Source: Mycobacterium sp.
GTDB taxonomy: Bacteria > Actinomycetota > Actinomycetes > Mycobacteriales > Mycobacteriaceae
Direction: 5' to 3'
Length of the DNA: 6,191 nucleotides
Assembly: GCA_019246375.1 (NCBI GenBank)
Contig: JAFAQO010000133.1
Span: 1 to 6,191 of the forward strand
Shown: piece after piece, positions 5,055 through 6,191 of the stretch
Layout: the number at the start of each line of letters is the position of its first letter
How positions within the stretch are numbered: position 1 is the first letter of the stretch
Program-made: the position numbers and the translations under genes
The notes under the pieces: generated by a model
Database searches by the model: none
Told to the model about the DNA's origin: nothing
The model's input: only the letters and a program-made list of their open reading frames with translations

Positions 5055-6191
5055 TCAAAACTGGAGCGCCACATGCTTTTCCGCACATGCGTCGATCACC
5101 GCGGCGGTGATGTCCTGGGTGCGCAGGGTCTCCAGATCTTCAACCGTCACCGAGCCCTTGTCGCTGCGGTGCTGGGCGGCGACCCGCGAATCCCGGAGCC
5201 GCTCGGCACGCTCGACGACGTTGCGGGCAAACCGCCCGTTCTGCATGACGTCAATACCGTGCCTGCCATCGGGTGACAGATAGGCCCGCAATGTCTTACA
5301 CGCCATGTTCAGCGCTTCCCGGGCGGCCGGCGCGATAATGGTGGCCCGGGGCTGGCCGTAGCGGACCGCGATTTCCACTAGCTCGTCGGGTGTATAGGAC
5401 TCGAATCGCAGCTTGCGGTTGAACCGCCCCGCCAAACCAGGGTTCACCGTCAGGAATTCGTCGACTTCCTTCTCGTAACCTGCACCGATGAAGCAGAAGT
5501 CGAACCGGTGCACCTCCAGTGCGACCAATAACTGGTTGACCGCTTCCATGCCGATCATGTCCGGGCGGCCGTCCTGATGGCGCTCCACCAATGAGTAGAA
5601 CTCGTCCATGAACAGGATGCAGCCCAGCGAGCGGTTGATCAGCTCGTTGGTCTTCGGGCCCGAGACGCCGATGTGTTCGCCGCAAAAGTCGGCGCGTTTG
5701 ACCTCGCTGATCTCGGGGGGGCCCGCAACACCTAAACCCGCGTAGATCTTGCCCAACGCTTCGGCGGTGGTGGTTTTACCGGTGCCCGGCGGGCCGACCA
5801 GCAGCATGTGGTTGGTCTGATTGCTGACCGGCAGCCCGGCCGCGAGCCGCAAGCCCCGGACCTCGATCTGGTCCTCGAGCTCGGCGACCGCGCGTTTGAC
5901 GTCGGCTAGGCCAACCTGGTGATCGAGCAGGGCGCGGCCCTGGGCCAGCAGTTCAGCCCGGCGTTCCTCGTTCTCCTCTTCCCTGCGTCGCTCTTCGGAA
6001 ACCTGGGTAGTCACGTCCCACCTGTTGGTACGGGTGTTGATGGTTTCCTCGTCGGTGACCACCAGCTGCAATGCGGGCTCGGCCAACGCCTGCTTCGCTG
6101 GCTCGATGAGCGCACCGTTGATCGCCGCCTTCGACAACCAGATCCGCGCCTCGTCCTCTTCGCCGAGCTGACGGTGCGCCATCCCCCGCAC
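5055..6191 (-). CDS. eccA2: ESX-2 type VII secretion AAA+ ATPase EccA2, C-terminal part (partial at right edge)
   Basis: EccA proteins are cytosolic AAA+ ATPases of type VII secretion systems, thought to act as chaperones for secreted Esx/PE/PPE substrates. The frame is open to the right edge, and 378 residues ending in VALQF are visible of a protein usually about 570-620 long. The first visible residue is not the real start. Residues 1-60 are the end of the TPR-like N-terminal domain. A charged linker (64-80, rich in Glu and Arg) follows, then the AAA+ domain. Walker A is GPPGTGKTT (133-141), Walker B is ILFMDEF (192-198), the arginine-finger region is NPGLAGRFNRKLRF (250-263), and the sensor-2 region is NGRFARNVVERA (318-329). 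The text fits remembered Rv3884c much better than EccA1 (Rv3868): for example NHMLLVGPPGTGKTTTAEAL, IFMDEFYSLIERHQDG-like and RHGIDVMQNGRFARN stretches. In M. tuberculosis mycP1 lies just downstream; here the reductase gene faces it instead. Confidence 0.92.
   Translation of the reverse strand: MRGMAHRQLGEEDEARIWLSKAAINGALIEPAKQALAEPALQLVVTDEETINTRTNRWDVTTQVSEERRREEENEERRAELLAQGRALLDHQVGLADVKRAVAELEDQIEVRGLRLAAGLPVSNQTNHMLLVGPPGTGKTTTAEALGKIYAGLGVAGPPEISEVKRADFCGEHIGVSGPKTNELINRSLGCILFMDEFYSLVERHQDGRPDMIGMEAVNQLLVALEVHRFDFCFIGAGYEKEVDEFLTVNPGLAGRFNRKLRFESYTPDELVEIAVRYGQPRATIIAPAAREALNMACKTLRAYLSPDGRHGIDVMQNGRFARNVVERAERLRDSRVAAQHRSDKGSVTVEDLETLRTQDITAAVIDACAEKHVALQF

Noticed and set aside
4959..5276. 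Plus-strand frame crossing the end of eccA2
   Set aside because: Most of it is antisense to eccA2. The short part before 5055 (RARYDDLMSGAAAAARNDRT) looks mildly protein-like but matches no family I recognise.

Overview
The window looks like a slow-growing Mycobacterium chromosome: high GC, GltB and EccA2 proteins that match the M. tuberculosis versions closely as I remember them, and an F420-type (Ddn-like) reductase. Both ends are anchors that flank the ESX-1 locus in M. tuberculosis: gltB (Rv3859c type) on the left and eccA2 (Rv3884c type, ESX-2) on the right. Between them M. tuberculosis carries Rv3860, Rv3861, whiB6 and the roughly 20-gene ESX-1 cluster ending with mycP1. None of that cluster is seen here, so the window appears to span an ESX-1-less version of the locus, as I recall for the M. 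avium complex. The species is an inference.

Layout. 1-993 (minus): N-terminal third of glutamate synthase large subunit, running off the left edge. 994-1723: a gene-poor stretch of about 730 bases with three copies of a TTTTACCCG word, an inverted repeat and one doubtful small ORF. 1724-2113 (plus): remnant of a ParA/EspI-type ATPase (Rv3860-like) that has lost its Walker A half and carries two frame changes and an internal gap. 2130-2549 and 2590-3486 (both minus): an SRPBCC protein and an ECF sigma factor with a fused SnoaL-like domain (SigI/SigJ, ECF41-like). 3591-4430 and 4445-4891 (both plus): an NmrA-like NAD(P)-binding protein and a deazaflavin (F420)-dependent nitroreductase/quinone-reductase family protein, closely coupled. 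5055-6191 (minus): C-terminal 378 residues of EccA2, running off the right edge.

The four central genes form a divergent cassette. The 104-base gap between the sigma gene and the NmrA-like gene holds a perfect 10-base inverted repeat. Each arm carries a GTAACT element followed, exactly 16 bases later and facing outward, by CGTC. This resembles the ECF41 promoter layout (TGTCACA-N16-CGTC), so the sigma factor probably drives both operons, its own included. The predicted sigma transcript would begin almost at its ATG, that is, leaderless. The cassette appears to be a sigma-controlled redox or small-molecule module sitting where ESX-1 is found in other mycobacteria. Its substrates cannot be told from sequence.
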